From an uncultured Alphaproteobacteria bacterium (GTDB lineage Bacteria; Pseudomonadota; Alphaproteobacteria; HIMB59), in contig CABZMT010000001.1 in NCBI GenBank assembly GCA_902526965.1, forward strand, positions 99,269-163,268: a DNA stretch of 64,000 nt, given 5' to 3'. Below the pieces are notes generated by a model. That model saw only the letters and a list, made by a program, of their open reading frames with translations. It was not told the DNA's origin and searched no databases. Both the position numbers and the translations under genes were made by a program. Each line of letters begins with the position of its first letter. The stretch's first letter is position 1. Positions 26,459-35,583 of this stretch are shown here, one piece after another.

Positions 26459-27178
26459 ATGAATGATATTTTAGTTATTATACCTATAAGACTAAAGGCA
26501 TCTAGATTCCCAAATAAGCCTTTTGCTAAAATTGGAGACGTGCCAATGCTTCATTATGTATATAATCGTGTATCAACTTTCACTGAAAATTTATATTTAG
26601 CTATATGTGACCAAGAGGTAAAAAATTACTGCGAAAAAATGGACCTTCAATATGTTATGACCGATCCTGATCATCAATCTGGGAGTGACCGCATTGGAGA
26701 GGCTGCAAAAAAAATAGAGGAAGACATCAAATTTAACTATGTCATTAATGTCCAAGGAGATATGCCATTTATTACAGAAAATCATGTAAACTTATTAAAA
26801 GAAAGACTGTTACAATTTCAAATAAGCACTTTAGCTTGTCCATTCATAAACCTTGATGAAGCTAATAACGGGTCAAAAGTAAAAGTCTTAATTGATGAAA
26901 AAAATTGTGCTTTAGATTTTTATAGAATTTTAAATAACGAATTAAAAGTTAATGAAAATATCTTTCATCATATTGGGGTCTATGGATATCATAAGCAATT
27001 TTTATATGATTTTATCTCTTTACATCCAACTAAAAGAGAGCTTGATGAGAAACTTGAACAACTTCGAATTATTGAAACCAATAAAATTGGAATTTCTATT
27101 GTAAAAGAGGAAATTTTGGGAGTTGATACAAAAGAAGATTTAGATAGAGTAAATCGTCTAATTTTAAAAAATGAATAA
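26459..27178 (+). CDS. kdsB: 3-deoxy-manno-octulosonate cytidylyltransferase
   Basis: The 239-aa protein activates KDO as CMP-KDO for lipopolysaccharide core synthesis in the cytosol. IIPIRLKASRFPNKPFAKIG at residues 7-26 is the nucleotide-binding start, MTDPDHQSGSDRIGEAA near 66 is diagnostic, and NVQGDMPF near 98 holds the metal-binding Asp. Length is normal (about 240-250 aa). It implies an LPS-bearing outer membrane. Its end overlaps pheA by 8 nt. Confidence 0.95.
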   Translation: MNDILVIIPIRLKASRFPNKPFAKIGDVPMLHYVYNRVSTFTENLYLAICDQEVKNYCEKMDLQYVMTDPDHQSGSDRIGEAAKKIEEDIKFNYVINVQGDMPFITENHVNLLKERLLQFQISTLACPFINLDEANNGSKVKVLIDEKNCALDFYRILNNELKVNENIFHHIGVYGYHKQFLYDFISLHPTKRELDEKLEQLRIIETNKIGISIVKEEILGVDTKEDLDRVNRLILKNE

Positions 27179-28010
27179 AAAAATATCTTTTCAAGGTGTT
27201 GAAGGAGCTTACAGTCACTTAGCTGTTCAAGAGTTTTTTCCTGGAGCAGATCCATTACCCTGTAAAACATTTGAAATTGCTTTAAATGAAGCTGAGTCTG
27301 GAAATGTCGATTACGCTATGATTCCTATAGAGAATTCAGCAGCAGGTAGAGTTGCTGATATCCACCGACTAATACCTAAATCTAATTTGCACATTAATTT
27401 TGAACATTTTCAAAAGGTTGAACATAAGCTTTTAATTTATCCAGATAGTAAAATAGAAAATATTAAAAATATAATTAGCCATGAACAAGCCTTGGCACAA
27501 TGTAGTGATAAAATTCAAAAATTGGACTTAGATATTTTAATAGGCGCTGATACGGCTGGTTCAGCAAAAAAAATTTTTGATGAAAAAATATATGATACAG
27601 CTGCGATTGCTTCAAGTTTGGCAGGTAATATCTATGGTTTAAAGGTAATTGATGAAAATTTTGCAAACTCCGTAAATAATATTACAAGATTTTATGTAAT
27701 GTCTAAAAATGAAAACCTAAAGTTTGATGAGAACAAGACTTATATATCCTCTTTTTTATTTTCTGTTAAAAATACGCCAGGTTCTTTATTTAAAGTGATG
27801 GGAGGATTTGCAACTAATAATGTCAATATGATAAAACTAGAAAGTTATAACTATGGAGCTGATTTTGTAATTACACAATTTTATTGTGAAATTGAAGGAC
27901 ATCCTGATCAAGAAAATACTAAGTTTGCGCTTGATGATATGGATCATTACTGTTCAAAAGTTAGAAAATTAGGAGTTTTTGAGAAATCTCCTTATCGAGT
28001 AAGACAATAA
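27171..28010 (+). CDS. pheA: Prephenate dehydratase
   Basis: The 279-aa monofunctional enzyme converts prephenate to phenylpyruvate in phenylalanine synthesis. FQGVEGAYSHLA near residue 5, the ENSAAGRV segment near 54 and the catalytic NITRFYVMS near 168 mark the PDT domain. The C-terminal ACT regulatory domain follows (FKVMGGFATNNVNMIKLESY), so feedback by phenylalanine is expected. There is no fused chorismate mutase. The cytochrome c - kdsB - pheA order supports an alphaproteobacterial origin. Confidence 0.94.
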   Translation: MNKKISFQGVEGAYSHLAVQEFFPGADPLPCKTFEIALNEAESGNVDYAMIPIENSAAGRVADIHRLIPKSNLHINFEHFQKVEHKLLIYPDSKIENIKNIISHEQALAQCSDKIQKLDLDILIGADTAGSAKKIFDEKIYDTAAIASSLAGNIYGLKVIDENFANSVNNITRFYVMSKNENLKFDENKTYISSFLFSVKNTPGSLFKVMGGFATNNVNMIKLESYNYGADFVITQFYCEIEGHPDQENTKFALDDMDHYCSKVRKLGVFEKSPYRVRQ

Positions 28011-28047
28011 CTTCATATTTCTATCTAATACTGTTATAAGATAATTT

Positions 28048-28135
28048 GAGAATTACATGGGCAGCTTTTTATGCCAATCCGGTCAGGTTCGAAAGAAAGC
28101 AGCCGTAACATAAGGGGTTGGGTCGTGTAATTCTC
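28048..28135 (+). ncRNA. ffs: Small bacterial SRP RNA (4.5S)
   Basis: The conserved apical stem is visible: GGTCAGG (28,081-28,087) and AGCAGCC (28,098-28,104) form the asymmetric internal loops that bind Ffh, closed by a GAAA tetraloop within GTTCGAAAGA. The ends pair perfectly over 10 bp (GAGAATTACA with TGTAATTCTC), giving about 88 nt. There is no Alu domain, as expected for Gram-negatives. It ends 12 bases before dnaX, the position usual for ffs in many proteobacteria. A TATAAG at 28,034 could be its -10 box. Confidence 0.92.
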
Positions 28136-28147
28136 TTTAAACCTGTA

Positions 28148-29752
28148 ATGAAACATCAATCAAATATCCTTGCATTAAAATATAGACCTTCAAATTTCCA
28201 AGACCTTATTGGCCAAGAGTATTTGGTTGAGACCATACAAAAGTCTATAGAACAAAATAAGATACCAAACGCTTACATTTTTACTGGTATCCGAGGTGTG
28301 GGCAAAACCACAACTGCAAGAATAGTGGCAAAAATGTTAAACTGTACTGTATTTGATAAAAATAATTATCCTGATTTAACTAATTGTGAACAAGCTAAAG
28401 CCATTACTGAAGATAGACATCCAGATGTAATAGAAATTGATGCTGCTTCAAACACAAGCGTTGAAAATGCCAGAGAGATTATTGAAAACGTAAAATATAA
28501 TCCTGTATTAGGAAAATACAAAGTTTACATAGTTGATGAAGTGCACATGCTATCTAAAAGTGCATTTAATGCCCTCCTCAAAACACTTGAAGAACCTCCC
28601 CCTCATTCAAAATTTATATTTGCAACTACTGAGATATCTAAAGTACCAATTACAATTTTATCGAGGTGTCAAAGATTTGATTTACGACGTGTTAATAAGA
28701 AGACATTATACAATTTTCTTATAAATATTTCTAAAAAGGAAGACATTTCGATCTCCAATGATGCATTGAATATGATTGTTAAAGCTAGCGATGGTTCCGT
28801 AAGAGACTCATTAAGCATATTAGATCAAGCCAATATTTTTAAATCAAAAAAAGAGATTCAAGTCGAAGAAATTGTTAAAATGCTAGGTTTTGCAAAGCAA
28901 AGTGATTTATATGAGTTAACAAAATTTGTTCTTGATAATAATCTTTCTAAATTAATATTAATGCTCGATGAAATGTATCAAAGAGGCTCGGAGACAACTA
29001 AAGTTATCGAAGACTTGATGAATATAATAAACTGGTCATGTAAATTAAAAATTAATAACGAACTCTTAAAAGATGAGTTTTTAACAGAAGAAGACAAGAA
29101 TTTTGCTTCGTATGTTCTTCAATTTGATCAAGGTAAATTAAATATTTTTTGGCAAAGTTTAATGAAAGGTTACGATGAAATTAAAATTTCTCCTCAACCT
29201 CACTCTACATTAGAAATGATACTTCTCAGGTGCGCATTTTTGTTAAATGATAACCAACAATCAGACTCAGAAGAAAAAAAAAAGTCTGAAATAGATCAAA
29301 ATACAAATCAAACCTCACCTAATCTTGACCGGGTAATTAAAAATAAAGTTAATCAAGTATCCAATTTATCCCTAAAAGATAAAATAGATCTTCACCAACA
29401 TTTTTTTGAATTTTATGGGAAAAACTTCTCTCCATTAATGGCTGGAATTATAATAGAAAATTGTGAAATAATTGAATTTTCTGAAGAAAATAAAATATTA
29501 AGAATAAATGTTATAGATGAAAACTTTAATGGAAGTGAAGAGTTATATAGAAATTTGAAAAATGAATACAAATTTGAAGTGATTGTAAAAAAAGAAATTG
29601 TAACCTTAGAAGAAATTAAGTCTTTATACAAAAAAGAGCTAATTGATCAAGAAATGGAAACAGAGCAATTTAAAAAAGTTCTTGCTAAATTTCCTAATGC
29701 AAAGATTATAGATATAGAAGAAATAGAAAGAGGTGATGACAATGATGGGTAA
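28148..29752 (+). CDS. dnaX: DNA polymerase III subunit gamma/tau
   Basis: I start at the ATG at 28,148 (MKHQSNILALKYRP), just after the SRP RNA. A reading 30 bases longer would begin inside the RNA. The 534-aa clamp-loader ATPase has LKYRPSNFQDLIGQ, Walker A GIRGVGKTT near residue 49, DEVHMLSKSAFNALLKTLEE (Walker B) near 131 and the sensor SRC arginine-finger region. The zinc module between the Walker motifs is degenerate: only LNC and NCEQ cysteines remain where four are usual. It overlaps ybaB. Confidence 0.94.
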   Translation: MKHQSNILALKYRPSNFQDLIGQEYLVETIQKSIEQNKIPNAYIFTGIRGVGKTTTARIVAKMLNCTVFDKNNYPDLTNCEQAKAITEDRHPDVIEIDAASNTSVENAREIIENVKYNPVLGKYKVYIVDEVHMLSKSAFNALLKTLEEPPPHSKFIFATTEISKVPITILSRCQRFDLRRVNKKTLYNFLINISKKEDISISNDALNMIVKASDGSVRDSLSILDQANIFKSKKEIQVEEIVKMLGFAKQSDLYELTKFVLDNNLSKLILMLDEMYQRGSETTKVIEDLMNIINWSCKLKINNELLKDEFLTEEDKNFASYVLQFDQGKLNIFWQSLMKGYDEIKISPQPHSTLEMILLRCAFLLNDNQQSDSEEKKKSEIDQNTNQTSPNLDRVIKNKVNQVSNLSLKDKIDLHQHFFEFYGKNFSPLMAGIIIENCEIIEFSEENKILRINVIDENFNGSEELYRNLKNEYKFEVIVKKEIVTLEEIKSLYKKELIDQEMETEQFKKVLAKFPNAKIIDIEEIERGDDNDG

Positions 29753-30068
29753 TATGGGCGGTATGATGAAAAAAGTTCAGGAAATGCAATCGAAAATGCA
29801 AGAAATGCAAAAAGAATTAGAAACAAAGACTGTTGAAGCAGAGTCTGGTGGTGGAATGGTTAAAGTTACGATGAATGGAAAACAAATTGTTCAATCTATT
29901 GACATAGATCCATCTTTATTATCTTCTGATGAAAAAGAGGTATTGGAAGATTTAATCAAAGCAGCATTAAATCAAGCAAAAGAAAAAGTTGAAGAAATGT
30001 CAGCTGAAGAAATGAAGAAGATTACCGGAGGAATACCCCTTCCCCCAGGAATGAAGATGCCATTTTAA
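29742..30068 (+). CDS. YbaB/EbfC nucleoid-associated protein
   Basis: From the ATG at 29,742 the product is 108 aa. I chose this start because GAGGTG lies 6 bases before it; a GTG 9 bases upstream has no site. The sequence has the family pattern: a methionine-rich start, a coiled coil (QEMQSKMQEMQKELETK), GGGMVKVTMNGKQ near residue 40 and the GGIPLPPGMKMP tail. It forms DNA-binding dimers. The dnaX-ybaB-recR order is widely conserved, and the start lies inside the end of dnaX. Confidence 0.92.
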   Translation: MMGNMGGMMKKVQEMQSKMQEMQKELETKTVEAESGGGMVKVTMNGKQIVQSIDIDPSLLSSDEKEVLEDLIKAALNQAKEKVEEMSAEEMKKITGGIPLPPGMKMPF

Positions 30069-30069
30069 A

Positions 30070-30666
30070 TTGTCTCAAGACGAACTTCAAAAATTAATTA
30101 ATCTAATTTCAAGGTTACCGGGGATTGGACAGCGCTCCGCACAAAGAATTGCATTGTATTTAATTAAAAATAAGCAAGAACTGATGCTGCCCTTAGCTGA
30201 AAGTGTAAAAGACACTGCATCAGCAGTAAAAAAATGTACCAACTGTGGAATTTTAGATGTAATCACCCCTTGTAAAATTTGCTTATCGGAAAATAGATTA
30301 AAAACAACTATCTGTATTGTTGAAGATATGGCAGATGTGTGGGCATTTGAGAGATCTGGATATCATAAAGGCCTTTATCATGTTATTGGAGGACTATTAT
30401 CAGCTTCAAAGAATTTTACAGAACAGGATTTGAATTTAAATAAACTCAAAGAAAGAATTATAAATAATCAAGTACAAGAAATCATTTTGGCACTGAGTGC
30501 AACTATTGAGGGACAAACTACTGCCTTAGTAATAAAAGACAAACTAGAAAGTCAAAATATTAAAATTACACAACTAGCATATGGCGTTCCAGTAGGGAGT
30601 GAAATCCATTATCTAGATGATAATACTTTAGGAGCAGCTTTAGAGTCTCGCAAAAACTTAGGCTAA
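30070..30666 (+). CDS. recR: Recombination mediator protein RecR
   Basis: The 198-aa protein starts at TTG one base after the ybaB stop. The helix-hairpin-helix LISRLPGIGQRSAQRIA lies near residue 12. The zinc finger CTNCG...CKIC follows near 56, then a Toprim domain from about residue 78 (TICIVEDMADVWAFER). The family C-terminal GVPVGSEIHYLDDNTL is present. RecR works with RecF and RecO to load RecA on gaps. All zinc cysteines are intact. Confidence 0.94.
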   Translation: MSQDELQKLINLISRLPGIGQRSAQRIALYLIKNKQELMLPLAESVKDTASAVKKCTNCGILDVITPCKICLSENRLKTTICIVEDMADVWAFERSGYHKGLYHVIGGLLSASKNFTEQDLNLNKLKERIINNQVQEIILALSATIEGQTTALVIKDKLESQNIKITQLAYGVPVGSEIHYLDDNTLGAALESRKNLG

Positions 30667-30742
30667 ATTATCTAGAACTGAAACTAATAAACTTTGATTT
30701 ATTGTCTCTAATAACTTTATAAATTAAACTATATTGAATGCT

Positions 30743-31255
30743 ATGTTAAAGCTAATTTATGCACCTGACCCAATATTAAAAAAAGAGAGCGTATCTATAC
30801 CTCAAGTAGACGATCACCACAGAGAATTGATAAAACAAATGTATGAAGTTATGTATTCTGCAAATGGTGTAGGTTTAGCTGCTCCACAGATAGGTTTAAA
30901 TATTAGAATATTTATCCTCGATGCTGGTTCCAGAGATGAAGAAAAAAAACCTATTACAATTATTAATCCCAAAATTATATCATTAGAAAAAAATACAGTG
31001 CCGTATGAGGAAGGATGTTTATCTTTCCCAGAACATTTTGCAGAAATTGATCGTCCTGAAAATATTAAGATAGAATATCTTGATGAAAATAACTCTAAAA
31101 AATCATCTACGTTTAAAGGTTTTGAATCAAGAATAATACAACATGAATTAGATCACTTAAATGGTATTTTATTTGTTGACCATTTAAGTCGTTTAAAGAG
31201 AGATGTCATTATAAGGAAGATGAGAAAGTATAAAAAAGAAAAAGAATTAATCTAA
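30743..31255 (+). CDS. def: Peptide deformylase
   Basis: From the ATG at 30,743 (MLKLIYAPDPIL) the enzyme is 170 aa, the usual length. A TTG 9 bases upstream is the alternative. All three deformylase motifs are intact: GVGLAAPQIG near residue 44, EEGCLSFP near 92 and QHELDHLNG near 134, giving the Cys-His-His metal site. It removes N-formyl from nascent proteins. The stop is followed immediately by the fmt ATG. Confidence 0.95.
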   Translation: MLKLIYAPDPILKKESVSIPQVDDHHRELIKQMYEVMYSANGVGLAAPQIGLNIRIFILDAGSRDEEKKPITIINPKIISLEKNTVPYEEGCLSFPEHFAEIDRPENIKIEYLDENNSKKSSTFKGFESRIIQHELDHLNGILFVDHLSRLKRDVIIRKMRKYKKEKELI

Positions 31256-32185
31256 ATGAAAAAACAACGCATTGTTTATTTTGGCTCACCAGAATTTTCC
31301 CTTCCTCCTCTAAAGACACTTTACCTTGGTGGTTATGAAATAGTTGGAATTTATACTCAAGAACCAAAAAAAAAATTTAGAGGACAAAAAAAATATATTA
31401 CTCCAGTACAACAATGGGCAGAGAGTCAACTTCTTCCCGTTTTTACTCCCGAAACACTAGATGATATATCTTTAAAAGAATTTCAATCGTTAAAGCCGGA
31501 CGCAGCAATACTTTTTGCTTATGGAAAAATAGTTCCATTAAGTTGGCTAAATACACCGTTACATGGCTTTATTAATATACACGCCTCGCTCCTTCCAAAG
31601 TGGAGAGGGGCAGCGCCTGTTCAAAGGGCTATCGAAAACAATGATAAAAAGACAGGTATTAGTATTATGAAAATGAATGATCAAATAGATGAAGGCCCAA
31701 TATTAGCCCAGCAGGACATTGAAATAAAGAATACTACTGATGGAAAACAATTAATTGATCAAATTAGTTATGAATCTTGCTCATTATTATTTAACACACT
31801 AAAAAAATACTTCCTCGGTCAAGTGTCATTAAAAGAGCAAGATCATTCACTATCTACATACGCAAAAAAAATAAATAAAACTGAAACACAAGTAGATTGG
31901 GGATTATCAGCAAATATAATTGAAAAAAAAATAAGAGCTTTTTACCCATCACCAGCAATGTGGTTTAAACATAAAGGTCAGAGATACAAAATTTTGAAAG
32001 CTAAAATTTCAAATAAACAGGATGTAAAGGGAAAAATAATTAATTTACCTCTTACCGTAGCATGTAGTGAGCAAAGTTTAGATATTTTAGAAATTCAAGC
32101 AGAAGGAAAGAAGCCATTAAATATTAAAGAATTTGCTTTAGGCAATAATCAATTTCAATTAAATGAAAAAATCAATAATGGCTAA
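31256..32185 (+). CDS. fmt: Methionyl-tRNA formyltransferase
   Basis: The 309-aa enzyme formylates initiator Met-tRNA using 10-formyl-tetrahydrofolate. IVYFGSPEFSLPPL opens the Rossmann domain. INIHASLLPKWRGAAPVQRAI near residue 108 contains the catalytic Asn-His pair and the SLLP signature, and an OB-like C-terminal domain follows. It starts directly after def and ends within truA's start region, so def-fmt-truA is one translation-linked operon. Confidence 0.95.
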   Translation: MKKQRIVYFGSPEFSLPPLKTLYLGGYEIVGIYTQEPKKKFRGQKKYITPVQQWAESQLLPVFTPETLDDISLKEFQSLKPDAAILFAYGKIVPLSWLNTPLHGFINIHASLLPKWRGAAPVQRAIENNDKKTGISIMKMNDQIDEGPILAQQDIEIKNTTDGKQLIDQISYESCSLLFNTLKKYFLGQVSLKEQDHSLSTYAKKINKTETQVDWGLSANIIEKKIRAFYPSPAMWFKHKGQRYKILKAKISNKQDVKGKIINLPLTVACSEQSLDILEIQAEGKKPLNIKEFALGNNQFQLNEKINNG

Positions 32186-32915
32186 TATAAAACTTACAAT
32201 TGAATACCACGGCTTACCATATTGTGGTTGGCAATTTCAGAAAAATGAAAAAACTATTCAAGGTGAAATAGAAAAGGCAATATTCAAATTTTCTGGTGAG
32301 AAAAAAACAATACAAGGTGCTGGGCGGACAGATGCCGGAGTTCATGCTATTGGACAATGTGCTAGTTTTGAGTTAAAAAAAAAATTTGACACCTACAAAA
32401 TTTTAAATGGAATTAATTTTCATCTCGGCACTGAAAAGATCAGGGTTACCAAAGTTGAAAATGTAGATGATGAATTTAATGCACGTTTTACAGCTAAAAG
32501 TAAAATTTATAATTATCAAGTATTTAATAGTTTAGCTCCATCGGTAATAGAGAATGATTTTAGCATTCATGTTCGACAACCTTTAGATTTAGACTCAATG
32601 AGAAATGCAATTAGGTTATTTTTAGGAAAACATGATTTTTCCTCTTTTAGGGCACAAGGTTGTCAAGCCAACAAACCAATAAGAACAATTGATGAAGCTT
32701 CAATTGATGTCTTAGATAAAAAAATAATTTTCATATTTAAAGCTAAGTCTTTTCTTTATCAACAGATTAGAATAATGGTCGGATCTTTATTAGAAGTAGG
32801 GTCAAAAAATAAAGATATAAATTGGATAACTAAATTAATTGATGCTAAAGATAGAAGACTTGCTGGACCAACTGTCCCCTCAAAAGGATTGATTTTAAAG
32901 GAGATTTGTTATTAA
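32178..32915 (+). CDS. truA: tRNA pseudouridine(38-40) synthase
   Basis: The ATG at 32,178 (MANIKLTIEYHG) gives 245 aa; an ATG five codons earlier is the alternative. GAGRTDAGVHA near residue 50 holds the catalytic Asp of the TruA family, and FLYQQIRIMVGSLLEVG near 194 is the conserved C-terminal segment. It isomerises uridines in the anticodon arm of tRNAs. It overlaps fmt by 8 nt and carries, in its last codons, the ribosome-binding site of the following glycosyltransferase. Confidence 0.94.
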   Translation: MANIKLTIEYHGLPYCGWQFQKNEKTIQGEIEKAIFKFSGEKKTIQGAGRTDAGVHAIGQCASFELKKKFDTYKILNGINFHLGTEKIRVTKVENVDDEFNARFTAKSKIYNYQVFNSLAPSVIENDFSIHVRQPLDLDSMRNAIRLFLGKHDFSSFRAQGCQANKPIRTIDEASIDVLDKKIIFIFKAKSFLYQQIRIMVGSLLEVGSKNKDINWITKLIDAKDRRLAGPTVPSKGLILKEICY

Positions 32916-33960
32916 TATTCTCATATATACTCAATGTTTTGCTCCAAAAGTAGGCGGTATAGAGTCTGTAATGACAAACATAGCTCAGTATGCATCTACT
33001 GCACAAAATAAAGTAACAGTTTTATCTGACGGATCTAAACTTACCTCGTCAGATTTTGATAATAAATGTAAATTCAAAATCTTTCGATTTGATCAAATCA
33101 AATTTCTTAGAAAAAGAATTAAATCAAGTTTTGCTCACAATTTCTTAAAGGAAAATAAAGTTGATTTAATTTTTTTTGATAGTTGGAAATCTATAGAGTT
33201 ACTAAATTTTAATACACATGCAAAAAAAATTTGCTTGGTTCATGGTAATGAAATTTTGAATCAAAGAAAAAAAGATAGAATTTTAAATTCATTAAATAAA
33301 GCAGACCTAATAATTTTTAATTCCGTTTATACTAAAAACAAAACAATCAAAAATTTTAAAATAGTAAAAAAAATGGATCATAAAATAATCTACCCAGCAT
33401 TCGTTGAAAAATTTTTTAAAAGTAAAATTATAAAAAATAAATACGATTTATGCACTGTCGCGAGATTAGAGTATAGAAAGGGTCATCATTTGGTATTTGA
33501 AGCTATGTCTATTTTAAGAAAAAAATACAATACTATACTCAAATACGCCATTCTTGGTGATGGCCCAGAATTATCAAAGCTTAAAGATTTGGTAATAAGA
33601 CATTCTCTTCATGGTCAAGTAGAATTTATTAATCAGGATTGCCCTATTGAAAAAATATTCAAAAATTCATCTGTCCACATTATGCCGACTTTAACTACAC
33701 CTGAGAGCATAGAAGGTTTTGGTATATCTAATATTGAAGCAGCCTCTTATGGACTACCTTGTATAGTTAGTAATAGTGGAGGCTCACCTGAGTCAGTAGG
33801 GAATAATGGAATTATTGTTAAAGAAAATAGTCCCAAAGAATTAGTGAACTCAATTATTGATATTTTTAAAAAATATCAAACTTACAGCAAAAAAAGTTAC
33901 ATATTTGCTAACAAATTTGATTCTAAAAAAAAGATAAAAGAATATTTAAATATTTTGTAG
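32911..33960 (+). CDS. GT4-family glycosyltransferase with an apparent ATT start
   Basis: The reading frame is open from the end of truA, and its conserved N-terminus (ILIYTQCFAPKVGGIESVM) begins before the first ATG at 32,971. No ATG, GTG or TTG covers it. An ATT at 32,911, 7 bases after AAGGAG, is the best start and gives 349 aa. The C-terminal domain shows CTVARLEYRKGHH, ILGDGPE and EGFGISNIEAASYGLPCI, the nucleotide-sugar site of GT4 enzymes. It probably builds a cell-surface glycan or glycolipid; the acceptor is unknown. It overlaps the convergent peroxiredoxin by 15 nt. Confidence 0.85.
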   Translation: MNILIYTQCFAPKVGGIESVMTNIAQYASTAQNKVTVLSDGSKLTSSDFDNKCKFKIFRFDQIKFLRKRIKSSFAHNFLKENKVDLIFFDSWKSIELLNFNTHAKKICLVHGNEILNQRKKDRILNSLNKADLIIFNSVYTKNKTIKNFKIVKKMDHKIIYPAFVEKFFKSKIIKNKYDLCTVARLEYRKGHHLVFEAMSILRKKYNTILKYAILGDGPELSKLKDLVIRHSLHGQVEFINQDCPIEKIFKNSSVHIMPTLTTPESIEGFGISNIEAASYGLPCIVSNSGGSPESVGNNGIIVKENSPKELVNSIIDIFKKYQTYSKKSYIFANKFDSKKKIKEYLNIL

Positions 33961-34422
33961 AATTTCTTTGTAGCTTGTTTTTTTTAATTCTCCAGGTTCA
34001 TCACAGATTAATCTGCTAATTTTTAGATTATCTATCAGGATCACAGAGCGAATAAGTCTTTGACCCATAAAGCTTTTTTCATGATTTCTAATTAATTTAG
34101 AGGACTCTAAAAATTCATTATTCCCATCTGATAAAAATAAGATCTCTGAATCCCCTAATTCTTTTCTCCACAAATCTAGCACATAGGGATCATTAGTAGT
34201 CATGCAACAAATCAGATCTATTTTTTTTTCAGACATCAACTTTTTTGCACCATTGATGAAGGGGGGGAGGTGTTGTATGTGACAGGTTGATGTGAACGCG
34301 CCAGGAGCACAAATTATTAATGTCCTTTTAAATTTGAGGTTATTATGTAGTCCAAAATTCTTAGTCCCATCTGCAGAAACAGATCTTAAAATAATATCAG
34401 GAATTAAATCTCCCTCTTTCAA
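33946..34422 (-). CDS. Peroxiredoxin of the Prx5-like redoxin group
   Basis: The 158-aa protein has the Prx5-type active site APGAFTSTCHIQHLP with peroxidatic Cys47. A downstream KKIDLICCMTTNDPYVLDLW segment is also typical of the group. It should reduce hydrogen peroxide or organic peroxides in the cytosol using glutathione or thioredoxin. There is no fused glutaredoxin. It is the last gene of a minus-strand group with dapE, which it overlaps by 4 nt. Confidence 0.88.
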   Translation of the reverse strand: MKEGDLIPDIILRSVSADGTKNFGLHNNLKFKRTLIICAPGAFTSTCHIQHLPPFINGAKKLMSEKKIDLICCMTTNDPYVLDLWRKELGDSEILFLSDGNNEFLESSKLIRNHEKSFMGQRLIRSVILIDNLKISRLICDEPGELKKTSYKEILQNI

Positions 34423-35582
34423 TTATAGAAAAAGTTTTCTAATGTTTTAAAATATATTTTTTCAGTAGTTTTAAGATCATCCACTGAAACACATTCATTA
34501 ACTTTGTGGAGTGTTTTATTAATTGTTCCAAATTCAAAAACAGGACAAACTTCCTGCATAAATCTAGCATCTGATGTTCCGCCACCTGTATCTTGACTTG
34601 CATCTAATCCAGTTACATCTTTTATTGCTTTAATACAATGCTTTGTAAATGGGTTATCAAAAGCTTGGAAGGGCATACCTCTAAAAGTTAATTTCAAATT
34701 ATATTTACAATTGTTCTCTGAGCAAATCTTAGTTAAGTGTTTGTCAAAATAGTTTTGTATTTTTGTTTGATCCCAATTGTCATTAAATCGCATATCACCT
34801 ACAGTAATTAATTTTTCAGGGATAACATTTTTTGCTTTATTATTTAAATTTATTTGGGTGAACTGAAGAGTTGAAGGTTCAAAGTATTCCGCTCCATCAT
34901 CAAGTTTCTGATCATCGAAAAAAGAGATTAACTTAGACATGCAATGCAGTGGGTTTTGAGCTAGTTGAGGGTAAGCAGCGTGTCCTTGTTTACCAATAAT
35001 TTCAATTTGAACATCTACAGCTCCTTTTCTTCCCACTTTTATTTGATCGCCAATTACTTTCTCTGAGGATGACTCAGTAGCTATTGAGCCATCAATCCTT
35101 ATATTATTTTCTTTTAACCATTTTACGACCTTCTTCACTCCGTTAACAGAGTCAGCCTCTTCATCTCCTGTGATAATAAAACTTATTGTGCCGTTAAAAT
35201 CCTTGTTCTCCTTGATAAATTTAAAAACACTTACCATACTAGCTGCAGTGCAACCCTTCATATCCTCAGATCCACGACCATAAAGATACCCATCTTTAAT
35301 TGTTGGCTCAAAAGGATGAGTGTCCCAATCTTCTAAGTTACCAGGAGGCACTACGTCAACATGACATAAAAAATTAAAATGTTTTCCATTGGTATTGGTT
35401 GGTCCATATGTAGCCATGATATTTATGACTTCGTAGCTTCCATCCCCATCAAAATTTAATTGTTTTGTAACAAAACCATTTTCTTCAAATGTTTTTATTA
35501 AAAAGTCAAAAATATCTTGCTTCGCAGGGGTAACAGAGTCAAATGATATTAATTTTTTTGATAGTTCTATTGTGTCTAACAT
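34419..35582 (-). CDS. dapE: Succinyl-diaminopimelate desuccinylase
   Basis: The 387-aa M20 metallopeptidase-fold enzyme releases succinate in lysine and meso-DAP synthesis. LCHVDVVPPG near residue 68, GRGSEDMKG near 98, ITGDEEADS near 132 (catalytic Glu-Glu) and GGTSDARF near 344 hold the two-metal site. Length is normal (about 375-390 aa). It lies one base after dapD, the preceding pathway enzyme, so the pair is cotranscribed and supports peptidoglycan synthesis. Confidence 0.94.
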   Translation of the reverse strand: MLDTIELSKKLISFDSVTPAKQDIFDFLIKTFEENGFVTKQLNFDGDGSYEVINIMATYGPTNTNGKHFNFLCHVDVVPPGNLEDWDTHPFEPTIKDGYLYGRGSEDMKGCTAASMVSVFKFIKENKDFNGTISFIITGDEEADSVNGVKKVVKWLKENNIRIDGSIATESSSEKVIGDQIKVGRKGAVDVQIEIIGKQGHAAYPQLAQNPLHCMSKLISFFDDQKLDDGAEYFEPSTLQFTQINLNNKAKNVIPEKLITVGDMRFNDNWDQTKIQNYFDKHLTKICSENNCKYNLKLTFRGMPFQAFDNPFTKHCIKAIKDVTGLDASQDTGGGTSDARFMQEVCPVFEFGTINKTLHKVNECVSVDDLKTTEKIYFKTLENFFYN

Positions 35583-35583
35583 C

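Noticed and set aside
28118..28147. A dnaX start inside the SRP RNA
   Set aside because: The ten extra codons overlap the 3' arm of the SRP RNA closing stem and are not part of the conserved DnaX N-terminus.
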